Assembly (NCBI GenBank): GCA_030630165.1
Contig: DAOVNN010000147.1
Span: forward strand, 1 to 7,120
Length of the DNA stretch: 7,120 nt
Origin: Candidatus Krumholzibacteriota bacterium
GTDB lineage: Bacteria; Krumholzibacteriota; Krumholzibacteriia; Krumholzibacteriales; Krumholzibacteriaceae
Direction of reading: 5' to 3'
The position numbers were made by a program, and so were the translations under genes. Numbering within the stretch: position 1 is the first letter of the stretch; each line of letters opens with the position of its first letter. Of this stretch, positions 1 through 4,715 are shown one piece after another. The notes beneath the pieces were generated by a model. The model was not told the DNA's origin and made no database searches. It saw nothing but the letters and a program-made list of their open reading frames with translations.

Positions 1-156
1 TACTCGGGTGCGAATCAAGATATCCCCGGAGCCGATGGATTTGGCGACACTCCATATGGGGCGGGCCTTGCTGGAATCGACCGCTACCCATTATTTGTGA
101 GTCCGGTCTCTACAGAGGAGATGAGCTGGGGAGATATTAAAACCCTTCATAAGTAG
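1..156 (+). CDS. C-terminal end of a NosD-like secreted beta-helix protein (5' truncated)
   Basis: Frame 1 is open from the first base to a TAG at 154-156, giving 51 residues. The segment reads GADGFGDTPY, then about ten residues later DRYPL. This matches the end of right-handed parallel beta-helix proteins of the NosD/periplasmic copper-binding type, which typically close with a GDGIGDTPY...DRYPL block. The last residues, MSWGDIKTLHK, resemble the short SWGxIKxL(Y/F) tail I associate with exported proteins of FCB candidate phyla; its function is unknown to me. The missing N-terminal part should hold a signal peptide and the helical repeats, so export is inferred, not seen. No intrinsic terminator follows the stop. 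The substrate cannot be told from this fragment; such proteins are often carbohydrate-related or surface proteins. Family call moderately sure, function unsure. Confidence 0.6.
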   Translation, partial: YSGANQDIPGADGFGDTPYGAGLAGIDRYPLFVSPVSTEEMSWGDIKTLHK

Positions 157-509
157 CAGGAGCAAATAAGGGGTTCTCTCGTCCACCATTGGATCAAGGT
201 GGCATGGTACACAAACACCGGATAAAACCAGGTGTACACGTGTTCCCTGCCACCTTGTTTTACAAGATCATGAAAAATTTCGTTTGTGTTGGCGGCAGTG
301 TGCTTCTCCGCGGTTTGGTTGGAGTGGTGGAATCCTGGTACGACAGCAAATACCCTGCATTAAAAGTGAGAATGAGGTTCAATAGGGCAAATAATAAAGA
401 TACCTGAAATCTAATTAAAAAATCAAAACAGGTACAAATCCAGGTACAATCCTTCTCCAGTAAACCTAATAGAACGATCAAGCGATTCACCTAACCCATT
501 GATACCAAA
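157..509. other. Gene-free stretch between the NosD-like gene and tRNA-Leu
   Basis: I see no supportable gene here. Short open frames exist on both strands (189-407 plus, 260-490 minus), but neither has a Shine-Dalgarno sequence, a recognisable motif or protein-like composition. The stretch is richer in A+T than the genes, especially 380-440. It holds one long inverted repeat (195-257, listed separately), a small hairpin CTTGT/ACAAG at 254-266, and a close direct repeat of CAGGTACAA at about 430-451. It lies 3' of tRNA-Leu, a common integration site for mobile elements, but no integrase fragment or duplicate of the tRNA end is visible. Confidence 0.5.
195..257. repeat. Perfect 10-bp inverted repeat with 43-bp spacer
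   Basis: CAAGGTGGCA at 195-204 is exactly complementary to TGCCACCTTG at 248-257. Inside it a second pair, GTACAC at 207-212 and GTGTAC at 232-237, can extend the structure. It is not followed by a T-run, so it is not an intrinsic terminator. It could be a structured RNA element, a protein site or a remnant of a small element; the sequence does not decide. Confidence 0.4.
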
Positions 510-596
510 TGGTGCCGGAGGCGGGAATCGAACCCGCATGAGGTTGCCCCCGGGGGATTTTGAGTCCCCTGCGTCTACCAGTTTCACCACTCCGGC
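510..596 (-). tRNA. tRNA-Leu, anticodon CAA
   Basis: Read on the minus strand, this is a class II tRNA of 87 nt including an encoded CCA (512-510). The acceptor stem GCCGGAG pairs with CTCCGGC, discriminator A. The anticodon stem GGGGA/TCCCC encloses the loop CTCAAAA, placing CAA at positions 34-36, which reads UUG. A long variable arm of about 15 nt, characteristic of tRNA-Leu, follows. The T arm is GCGGG-TTCGATT-CCCGC. All stems are intact. It is transcribed away from tRNA-Ala, with a shared 127-bp region between them. Confidence 0.95.
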
Positions 597-615
597 ACAG
601 CGGAAAGGTATTTTC

Positions 616-633
616 ATTATACTGTAGTGTCAA
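616..633 (-). promoter_or_regulatory. Candidate promoter of tRNA-Leu, oddly spaced
   Basis: On the minus strand a perfect TATAAT lies at 621-616, about 20 bp before the mature tRNA 5' end, giving a likely start near 609. A perfect TTGACA lies at 633-628, but only 6 bp separate the two hexamers instead of about 17. At normal spacing from the TATAAT the sequence is CCCCAA, a poor -35 box. The -10 box is convincing; which -35 element is used is not clear. Confidence 0.4.
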
Positions 634-685
634 GGGATTTGGGGGGATAAGGAGGTTCCGACATAATCCGGGCGGGCAATTTTAC

Positions 686-713
686 TTGACGCAGGCCGTT
701 TATTTGATAATAT
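686..713 (+). promoter_or_regulatory. Promoter of tRNA-Ala
   Basis: TTGACG at 686-691 is a near-consensus -35 box. After 16 bp comes TAATAT at 708-713; an overlapping GATAAT at 706-711 fits the hexamer better but at only 14 bp. The likely start is near 720, a few bases before the mature tRNA at 724. The sequence between -10 and start is CGCGGG, a GC-rich discriminator of the kind found on stringently controlled stable-RNA promoters, so growth-rate control is inferred. Confidence 0.55.
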
Positions 714-723
714 ATCGCGGGTT

Positions 724-796
724 GGGGTTGTAGCTCAGCTGGGAGAGCACTTGTCTGGCAGACAAGAGGTCACGGGTTCGATCCCCGTCAACTCCA
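724..796 (+). tRNA. tRNA-Ala, anticodon GGC
   Basis: A complete 73-nt tRNA. Acceptor GGGGTTG pairs with CAACTCC, including the G3-U70 wobble that is the main identity element for alanyl-tRNA synthetase. The D arm is GCTC...GAGC, the anticodon stem CTTGT/ACAAG holds the loop CTGGCAG with GGC in the anticodon, and the T arm is ACGGG-TTCGATC-CCCGT. The discriminator is A796. CCA is not encoded (CTT follows), unlike the neighbouring tRNA-Leu. A run of seven T at 798-804 directly after the gene may aid termination or 3' processing. Confidence 0.97.
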
Positions 797-847
797 CTTT
801 TTTTATATCCGGACCAACCCAGAGGCCCGGGCGCCAAGATCGAAAGG

Positions 848-2242
848 ATGCGGAACGCCATGGAAGGCAGCGAGGACCTCAAGGCTCTATGCATCTTCGA
901 AGATGACAGATTTTCCAACTTTTTCCCACTTACACTCAATAAACCAGTCTTCGACCTTCTCATAGGCACACAGACGCTTATGGAGCGTATCAGGGCCGAT
1001 GTCGAGCATGAATCGGTCTGCATGATCTGCCGCCCCTATCTCACTGATACGATAAAGGAAATATACGAAGGCGGCGAGGAGGAGGGCGATCCGGTTGTTA
1101 ACGGTCCGTCAGGGGCCGAGACCCTCTTCGTTAATGGAAGACTCCTCGCTTACGCAGACGAGCTGTCGAACCTCGCTTCGGAACTGGGGCTGAACGAGAT
1201 ACTGAAAAAGAACGGCATTCCTGTCATTGCCAGGCTCGATACCGAGCAATCAGCCGCGTTCGTCGAGTACCTGCTCTCGGCTCTATCCAACGAGAAGGTT
1301 GAAAAGGTCATTATTGGCATGAAGAACGCCACCGGCGAGAACTGTCTCGATGAACTCGGCTCGGGTTACCATGAGGGCCTCGAGTCCTGGGCCGGAAGCA
1401 ATGGTGTCAAGGTCAGGGACACCAACGTCAAGCTGCTCTCATTCTACTGGCAGCTGATCGTTGAGAACGGTCCCTGCATAGAAGACGATTTTTCCAAGTA
1501 TCCCCTGAGGGGAGCCGCACCGGAGTCGGCCCTGTACAGGGGAGTCGACCTGATAAACGAAGAAGATATTCTGATCGGTGAGAGCGTGGAGGTAAGGTCA
1601 GGTACAGTGCTGGACGCTTCTTCCGGACCTATTATCATTGCAGACGGCGCCGTTATCGAGCCGAACGCGATAATATACGGGCCGTGCTACATAGGGAAAC
1701 TCACGATAATCAGAGGTGGAGCAAAGATCGGCAAGGGCACCTCGATCGGGGAGCAGTGCAGGATCGGCGGCGAGGTGGGAGAGTCGGTTATCGCCGGCTA
1801 CTCGAACAAGCAGCACGAGGGATTCCTCGGCCACTCCTATATAGGGTCCTGGGTGAACATCGGGGCAGGTACAGCAAACAGCGATCTGAAGAACAACTAT
1901 GGTAAGATAAAGGCGTGGTGCGCCGGCGCGATAAGGAATACGGGCAGGAGATTCTTCGGACTGGTCTGCGGAGACCATTCCAAGATCGCGATCAACACTA
2001 GGATCAATACCGGTTCGGTCATCGGGTTTAACGCGAACGTTTTTTACACCGGCTACCCGCCGAAGTTCGTTCCCAGTTTTACATGGAAGATAGAGCCGGA
2101 ATTCGAGGTTTACGAGCTTGACAAGGCGCTCGAGACCGCCGGCATCATGATGGACAGGAGGGATGTCGAACTGACCGAGGCAGGCTCGGAGCTTTTCCGG
2201 GTCCTGTTCAGATTCAGCCGGCTCGCAGGACATAACCTCTAG
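848..2242 (+). CDS. Alternative bacterial GlmU-like protein (UDP-GlcNAc diphosphorylase / GlcN-1-P N-acetyltransferase)
   Basis: This 464-residue protein fits the alternative GlmU family common in Bacteroidota. Canonical GlmU acetylates glucosamine-1-phosphate and then couples it to UTP, giving cytoplasmic UDP-GlcNAc for peptidoglycan and surface glycans. Residues 17-45 (FEDDRFSNFFPLTL... PVFDL) match the divergent N-terminal nucleotidyltransferase domain of this family, not the LxAGxGTRM loop of classical GlmU. From about residue 240 hexapeptide repeats form a left-handed beta-helix. QHEGFLGHSYIG followed by VNIGAGT (residues 322-342) aligns with the E. coli acetyltransferase centre, placing His323 at catalytic His363. 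The start is uncertain: ATG 848 has AAGG directly against it, while ATG 860 has AAAGGA 11 bp upstream and looks at least as good. No promoter is visible in the 51 bp after tRNA-Ala, so readthrough from the tRNA promoter is possible. Family is secure; the exact sugar substrate is inferred. Confidence 0.88.
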   Translation: MRNAMEGSEDLKALCIFEDDRFSNFFPLTLNKPVFDLLIGTQTLMERIRADVEHESVCMICRPYLTDTIKEIYEGGEEEGDPVVNGPSGAETLFVNGRLLAYADELSNLASELGLNEILKKNGIPVIARLDTEQSAAFVEYLLSALSNEKVEKVIIGMKNATGENCLDELGSGYHEGLESWAGSNGVKVRDTNVKLLSFYWQLIVENGPCIEDDFSKYPLRGAAPESALYRGVDLINEEDILIGESVEVRSGTVLDASSGPIIIADGAVIEPNAIIYGPCYIGKLTIIRGGAKIGKGTSIGEQCRIGGEVGESVIAGYSNKQHEGFLGHSYIGSWVNIGAGTANSDLKNNYGKIKAWCAGAIRNTGRRFFGLVCGDHSKIAINTRINTGSVIGFNANVFYTGYPPKFVPSFTWKIEPEFEVYELDKALETAGIMMDRRDVELTEAGSELFRVLFRFSRLAGHNL

Positions 2243-2273
2243 GCGCCGCACTCGCGGCAGGACGGCATTCAAA

Positions 2274-3083
2274 ATGAAATTTGACGAGACGATCATAATC
2301 GGAGAGAAACTCAACAGTACAAACGCCAAGATCCGCAAGATCTTCGAGAACCGCGACCTGGAGGCACTCCTGTCCACTGCAGGCGACCAGATAGAAGCCG
2401 GCGCTTCATGGATCGACATCAATGCCGCCATGCTGATGGATAAAGAGCTCGAAACCCTTCTCTGGGCCGGGAAGGCGATCCTCGAGAAATTCGATATGGG
2501 CATATCTGCTGACAGCCCCGATGCAGCCGTTCTGGAGAAATGCGTTACCGAGTTCGGGGAGCGGTGCATTGTCAACTCGCTGACAGCCGATGAGGAGATC
2601 CTCGGGAAGATGCTCCCGATCCTTGCCCGGGCGGGAGCAGGGGTCATCATCATGCTCAAAACAGTCGACGGGATACCTCCGAGGACGGATGAACGGCTCG
2701 GGCTGGCCAGGGAGGCTGTCATTGCCGCGAAAGAGAGCGGGCTTCCGCCCGAAAAGATCTTCTTCGATCCTGCCTTCCAGCCGGTAGCGACAGGAAGCGA
2801 GGGACTCGGTACGGCGCTTGCCACCCTTCGCGCGCTGACCGCCGAGCTGCCCGAGTTCCACAGGGTCGGGGGGCTTTCAAACGTCTCTTACGGATTACCC
2901 AAGCGGAAGGTAGTCAACAGCGCCTTTCTTACAATGGCCGTTTCTCACGGGCTTGACGCCGTGATATGCGATCCAACCGACGGCAAGCTCGTGGATCTGC
3001 TCAAGGCATCTGAGGCGCTTGCCGGGATCGATCCCGGCTGCCTGAGATACCTCAAGCACTACAGGGCCGGGAAGAAGGACTGA
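2274..3083 (+). CDS. Pterin-binding methyltransferase, AcsE/MeTr-like (methyltetrahydrofolate:corrinoid type)
   Basis: The 269-residue protein has the length and TIM-barrel motif order of the pterin-binding family that includes AcsE, the corrinoid-binding methyltransferase domains of MetH, and dihydropteroate synthase. Visible motifs are IIGEKLNST (8-16), WIDINAA (46-52), SADSPD (78-83), NSLTAD (101-106), FFDPAFQPV (163-171) and GLSNVSYGLPKRK (200-212). D80, N101, D165 and N203 fall where Moorella AcsE has its pterin-contacting Asp75, Asn96, Asp160 and Asn199. The SNVSxGLPxRK segment favours AcsE-like enzymes over dihydropteroate synthase. The expected reaction is methyl transfer from methyltetrahydrofolate to a cob(I)alamin protein in the cytoplasm. 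No corrinoid protein, CODH/ACS or activase gene lies in the window, so acceptor and pathway are unknown. The start follows the GlmU-like stop by 31 bp, with a weak AGGA 11 bp upstream, so an operon is likely. Confidence 0.82.
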   Translation: MKFDETIIIGEKLNSTNAKIRKIFENRDLEALLSTAGDQIEAGASWIDINAAMLMDKELETLLWAGKAILEKFDMGISADSPDAAVLEKCVTEFGERCIVNSLTADEEILGKMLPILARAGAGVIIMLKTVDGIPPRTDERLGLAREAVIAAKESGLPPEKIFFDPAFQPVATGSEGLGTALATLRALTAELPEFHRVGGLSNVSYGLPKRKVVNSAFLTMAVSHGLDAVICDPTDGKLVDLLKASEALAGIDPGCLRYLKHYRAGKKD

Positions 3084-3215
3084 ACGGCTGCGTAGTCCTC
3101 TATATTGCCTCACCCTTTCCTCATTTTGCTCTATGCGAGCGCAATTCGGGTTGCCTGACAATTCGGCGCTTTGTTAACGTAAAGCCTGTATCCTGTTGTT
3201 ATCACGTTAGATAAA

Positions 3216-3248
3216 TCATGCCACGCAGCGAAGGGCTCCGTGGCATGA
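3216..3248. repeat. Strong 10-bp stem-loop
   Basis: TCATGCCACG at 3216-3225 pairs perfectly with CGTGGCATGA at 3239-3248 around a 13-nt loop that can pair AGC with GCT internally. No T-run follows on either strand, so it is not a normal intrinsic terminator. It lies 133 bp after the methyltransferase stop and may protect an mRNA 3' end, bind a protein, or belong to an unannotated RNA. Confidence 0.5.
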
Positions 3249-3270
3249 CTCTTGTACCTGCAGGTAACTG

Positions 3271-3292
3271 CACGCGGAAAGTTCCCTGCGTG
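3271..3292. repeat. Bulged hairpin close to the 3216-3248 stem
   Basis: CACGC at 3271-3275 pairs with GCGTG at 3288-3292, and GGA (3276-3278) with TCC (3283-3285) on top, leaving an AAGT loop and a two-base bulge. It sits 22 bp from the larger stem, with the 12-bp palindrome 3255-3266 between them. Confidence 0.35.
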
Positions 3293-3383
3293 AACGTGGT
3301 TTGTTCCTGGCGTGTTTCTCATCCTCACGTGTTGTAGAAATCATCGGACAGGGGTACACGTTCGATGTGGGGAACTTTATAAT

Positions 3384-3413
3384 ATTGTAACACACACACA
3401 GCGTCCGATTCAA
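3384..3413 (-). promoter_or_regulatory. Weak candidate minus-strand promoter
   Basis: On the minus strand TTGAAT (3413-3408) is followed after 18 bp by TACAAT (3389-3384), with TG one base upstream of the -10 box as in extended -10 promoters. The spacer is mostly a TG repeat. A transcript would start near 3377 and run through the hairpins at 3216-3292 with no gene ahead of it until antisense to the methyltransferase. No minus-strand terminator is visible. Chance matches are possible in this A+T-rich patch. Confidence 0.2.
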
Positions 3414-3486
3414 CCTGTCATCTCTTCCTCATATAAATACAGACGTAAAACATTGAAAAAAATGTCCCGTTCAGGGAATTTTCTTT

Positions 3487-3515
3487 TTGACAACGATTTG
3501 CCCGTGTGATATCAA
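3487..3515 (+). promoter_or_regulatory. Strong promoter upstream of the HU/IHF gene
   Basis: A perfect TTGACA at 3487-3492 is followed after exactly 17 bp by TATCAA at 3510-3515, with TG at 3507-3508 making an extended -10 element. The predicted start is near 3522, giving a leader of about 86 nt that contains the terminator-like hairpin at 3550-3574. Confidence 0.65.
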
Positions 3516-3549
3516 TGAGGCGAAGTTAGTTTTTCAAGTGGGAAGATAT

Positions 3550-3574
3550 AAAAAAGCCTGAGGGAGGCTTTTTT
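3550..3574 (+). terminator. Intrinsic terminator in the HU/IHF leader
   Basis: AAAAAAGCCT (3550-3559) and AGGCTTTTTT (3565-3574) form a perfect 10-bp stem around a GAGGG loop, with the T-run in the 3' arm. The A-run on the 5' side makes it potentially bidirectional. An outer pair, AAGTGG (3536-3541) with CCACTT (3580-3585), can enclose it. It lies after the predicted promoter and 33 bp before the HU start, with no promoter in between, so HU mRNA must read through it. Whether it works as an attenuator or ends a short or upstream RNA is open. Confidence 0.75.
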
Positions 3575-3607
3575 GTGATCCACTTTAAGCGAACGGGGTG
3601 AAAGGCT

Positions 3608-3883
3608 ATGACGAAGGCTGATCTCGTCGAGGAAATCGCCAGGGACACAGGACTGAGCAAGAAGGATACGAGTGTAATCGTTAATCTTATCATCGACAAC
3701 ATCTGCAAGGCTCTGGCTGAAGGTGACAAGGTGGAATTACGCGGATTCGGCAGCTTCAAGGTGAAGAGCCGCAATCCCAGGAAAGCGAGGAATCCCCGGA
3801 CAGGAGATTCGGTAGATGTTCCTGCCAAGCTCGTCCCCTATTTCAAGGCGTCAAACGAGCTTAAGACAAAGGTCAACGTCTGA
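3608..3883 (+). CDS. HU/IHF-family DNA-binding protein
   Basis: A 91-residue protein of the usual HU/IHF size. It opens with the typical helical part MTKADLVEEIA...GLSKKD, then has VELRGFGSFKVKSRNPRKARNPRTGD (42-67), the signature and DNA-clasping beta-arm with the RNPRTG turn whose proline intercalates in the minor groove. It ends in VPYFKASNELK. Dimers of the family bend DNA and organise the nucleoid. The VPYFKAS ending leans toward IHF-beta-like members, but HU and IHF cannot be separated safely here, so no symbol is given. GGGGTG lies 7 bp before the ATG as a partial Shine-Dalgarno, with AAAGG even closer. Expression depends on readthrough of the leader terminator at 3550-3574. Family call is very secure. 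Confidence 0.96.
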   Translation: MTKADLVEEIARDTGLSKKDTSVIVNLIIDNICKALAEGDKVELRGFGSFKVKSRNPRKARNPRTGDSVDVPAKLVPYFKASNELKTKVNV

Positions 3884-3916
3884 TCGGACACAAGCGATCC
3901 GGAAACTTCGCAGAAT

Positions 3917-3930
3917 CCGTTTGCAAACGG
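3917..3930. promoter_or_regulatory. Perfect 14-bp palindrome, possible operator
   Basis: CCGTTTGCAAACGG is a perfect dyad centred at 3923/3924. It covers the -35 box (3921-3926) of the promoter proposed for the COX24-type gene, a position where a bound dimeric repressor would block polymerase. An overlapping stem ATCCGT (3915-3920) / ACGGAT (3934-3939) offers an alternative RNA hairpin for the HU transcript end, though only a weak T-rich tract follows. The binding protein is unknown. Confidence 0.35.
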
Positions 3931-3950
3931 CGGACGGATCTTTATATATT
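3921..3950 (+). promoter_or_regulatory. Candidate promoter of the COX24-type small gene
   Basis: TTGCAA at 3921-3926 and TATATT at 3945-3950 are 18 bp apart; TATATA at 3943-3948 gives 16 bp. The predicted start near 3957 leaves about 46 nt before the ATG at 4003. This gives the small gene, and perhaps the PilZ gene after it, transcription independent of HU. Confidence 0.45.
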
Positions 3951-4002
3951 GCACACTCGATATCGTAAGGCACCGTAACGGCGTTGAAGAACAGGAATTA
4001 AT

Positions 4003-4098
4003 ATGCCGAGTGGAAAGAAGCGGAAAAGAAAAAAGATCGCGACCCACAAGAGGAAAAAGCGGTTGCGCAAGGACCGTCACAAGAAGAAGAAACGCTAG
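4003..4098 (+). CDS. AURKAIP1/COX24-domain small basic protein (probable ribosome-associated protein)
   Basis: A 31-codon gene (ATG 4003 to TAG 4096-4098) whose product starts MPSGKKRKRKKIATHKRKKR and ends KDRHKKKKR, about two-thirds Lys or Arg. The MPSGKKRKRxKxATHKRKKRLRxxRHKKK pattern is one I recognise from tiny Bacteroidota proteins annotated as AURKAIP1/COX24 domain proteins. The C-terminal region of this family occurs in mitochondrial small-subunit protein mS38, and a similarly tiny relative (bS22) sits in mycobacterial ribosomes, so a ribosomal role near the small-subunit rRNA is likely here. AGGA at 3993-3996 lies 6 bp before the ATG, a good Shine-Dalgarno. The HU gene ends 119 bp upstream and the PilZ gene starts 86 bp downstream. 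Genes this short are easily missed by gene callers. Confident in the family, less so in the role. Confidence 0.88.
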   Translation: MPSGKKRKRKKIATHKRKKRLRKDRHKKKKR

Positions 4099-4184
4099 AC
4101 AGGTTTGCGCCTTGACAAGCATAGCACTCATGTATCCCTTACCGGCGAGGACGAACGAAGCGCCAGGAAAGAACAGGAGCTGCA

Positions 4185-4550
4185 ATGACTTCTCTCTCTG
4201 ACAGAAGAAAATCGCCGAGAATAGCGGCGGAATTGCCTATTGCTGTCGAAGGCGGTCCGCTTGAAGCGACCGGCAAGACCCTCAATATCAGTGAGAACGG
4301 GGTCTATTTCGAGGTTCCCCACTTTATCGAACCCCTTACCAAGGTACGGATGGAGCTCTTCTTCCCCGATGAGGGCGGCGCCGAGGAGGATGGGACCCGT
4401 GTCGGATTCGACGGTGTCGTTGTCCGGGTGGAACCTGAAGAACCGACCGATCATCCCGGTGCCTACAAGGTTGCCGTCTTCTTTACTCATGTACCCGAAA
4501 GCTCGATGACCATCCTTATGGCTTTCATCGAGAGAAATATGACAGACTGA
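4185..4550 (+). CDS. PilZ-domain protein, probable c-di-GMP receptor
   Basis: The 121-residue protein is a single PilZ domain. It carries both c-di-GMP motifs: the RxxxR element in DRRKSPR (R8 and R12) near the N-terminus, and the [D/N]xSxxG element NISENG (34-39) followed by VYFEV. A beta-barrel segment and a C-terminal helix (MTILMAFIERN) complete the fold. No signal peptide or membrane segment is visible, so it should act in the cytoplasm, by c-di-GMP-dependent contact with a partner controlling motility, adhesion or exopolysaccharide. The partner is unknown. AGGAG at 4175-4179 lies 5 bp before the ATG and fixes the start. It may share a transcript with the COX24-type gene; a perfect TTGACA at 4112-4117 lacks a good -10 box. 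Its neighbour downstream is a two-component kinase, but no diguanylate cyclase lies in the window. Confidence 0.9.
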   Translation: MTSLSDRRKSPRIAAELPIAVEGGPLEATGKTLNISENGVYFEVPHFIEPLTKVRMELFFPDEGGAEEDGTRVGFDGVVVRVEPEEPTDHPGAYKVAVFFTHVPESSMTILMAFIERNMTD

Positions 4551-4633
4551 CAGTCCGGACTTCTACGGGCGGGTATCCCAAGTAAAATCATTATCTTTAG
4601 TACGTATGCGTTCTGACAGTGTGCCGGTAGTGC

Positions 4634-4662
4634 TTGCGTTTCTATCTGGCATATGGTAATAA
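4634..4662 (+). promoter_or_regulatory. Candidate promoter of the hybrid kinase gene
   Basis: TTGCGT at 4634-4639 is followed after 17 bp by TAATAA at 4657-4662, with TG at 4654-4655 in extended -10 position. The predicted start near 4669 lies downstream of the in-frame ATG at 4653 and about 47 nt upstream of the TTG at 4716, which agrees with translation from TTG. Confidence 0.4.
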
Positions 4663-4703
4663 TTCTGGCGAAAAAAGGGTGTTATCCTACGAGGCCGAAG
4701 AGC

Positions 4704-4710
4704 AGGAGGT
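4704..4710 (+). promoter_or_regulatory. Ribosome-binding site that decides a TTG start
   Basis: AGGAGGT at 4704-4710 is a near-perfect anti-Shine-Dalgarno match, 5 bp before TTG 4716. The in-frame ATG at 4653 has no Shine-Dalgarno. The receiver domain begins a few residues after the TTG. Confidence 0.75.
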
Positions 4711-4715
4711 GCCCA

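Larger units (their letters stand above)
3084..3486. other. Gene-free structured stretch upstream of the HU/IHF gene
   Basis: About 400 bp without a supportable gene. Open frames on either strand are short, lack ribosome-binding sites and match nothing I know. No intrinsic terminator ends the methyltransferase gene. The interval holds a 10-bp stem at 3216-3248, a 12-bp palindrome TACCTGCAGGTA at 3255-3266, a bulged hairpin at 3271-3292, imperfect direct repeats GTTCCCTGCGTG (3281-3292) and GTTCCTGGCGTG (3303-3314), a short CA repeat at 3391-3400, and a TATAAT at 3378-3383. I do not recognise any known riboswitch, SRP RNA, 6S RNA or RNase P motif. Confidence 0.45.

Noticed and set aside
189..407. 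Plus-strand open frame of 72 codons
   Set aside because: No ribosome-binding site, no recognised motif, and it covers the inverted repeat at 195-257.
430..512. Integration site at the tRNA-Leu 3' end
   Set aside because: No duplicate of the tRNA end and no integrase fragment is present in the window; the CAGGTACAA direct repeat is short and unlinked to the tRNA.
423..617. Minus-strand open frame of 64 codons over tRNA-Leu
   Set aside because: It is a translation of the tRNA itself (the GVVKLVDAGDSKSP pattern), a well-known false protein.
700..1023. Minus-strand open frame of 107 codons over tRNA-Ala
   Set aside because: It contains the GVDGDRTRDLLSARQ pattern produced by reading tRNA-Ala backwards, and overlaps the GlmU-like gene.
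1598..2824. Minus-strand open frame of 408 codons
   Set aside because: Long only because it shadows two GC-rich plus-strand genes with clear family motifs; its own translation is low-complexity and has no domain.
3463..3488. TCCC/GGGA hairpin followed by a T-rich tract as a terminator
   Set aside because: A 4-bp stem with an interrupted T-tract is too weak, and the tract belongs to the -35 region of the HU promoter.
3216..3509. Short open frames of about 65 codons on both strands (3216-3413 minus, 3312-3509 plus)
   Set aside because: No Shine-Dalgarno and no family resemblance, and the plus-strand one runs through the HU promoter.
4112..4138. Perfect TTGACA before the PilZ gene as a promoter
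   Set aside because: The best -10 candidates are TATCCC at 15 bp or ATCCCT at 16 bp, both poor, so I did not list it as a promoter.
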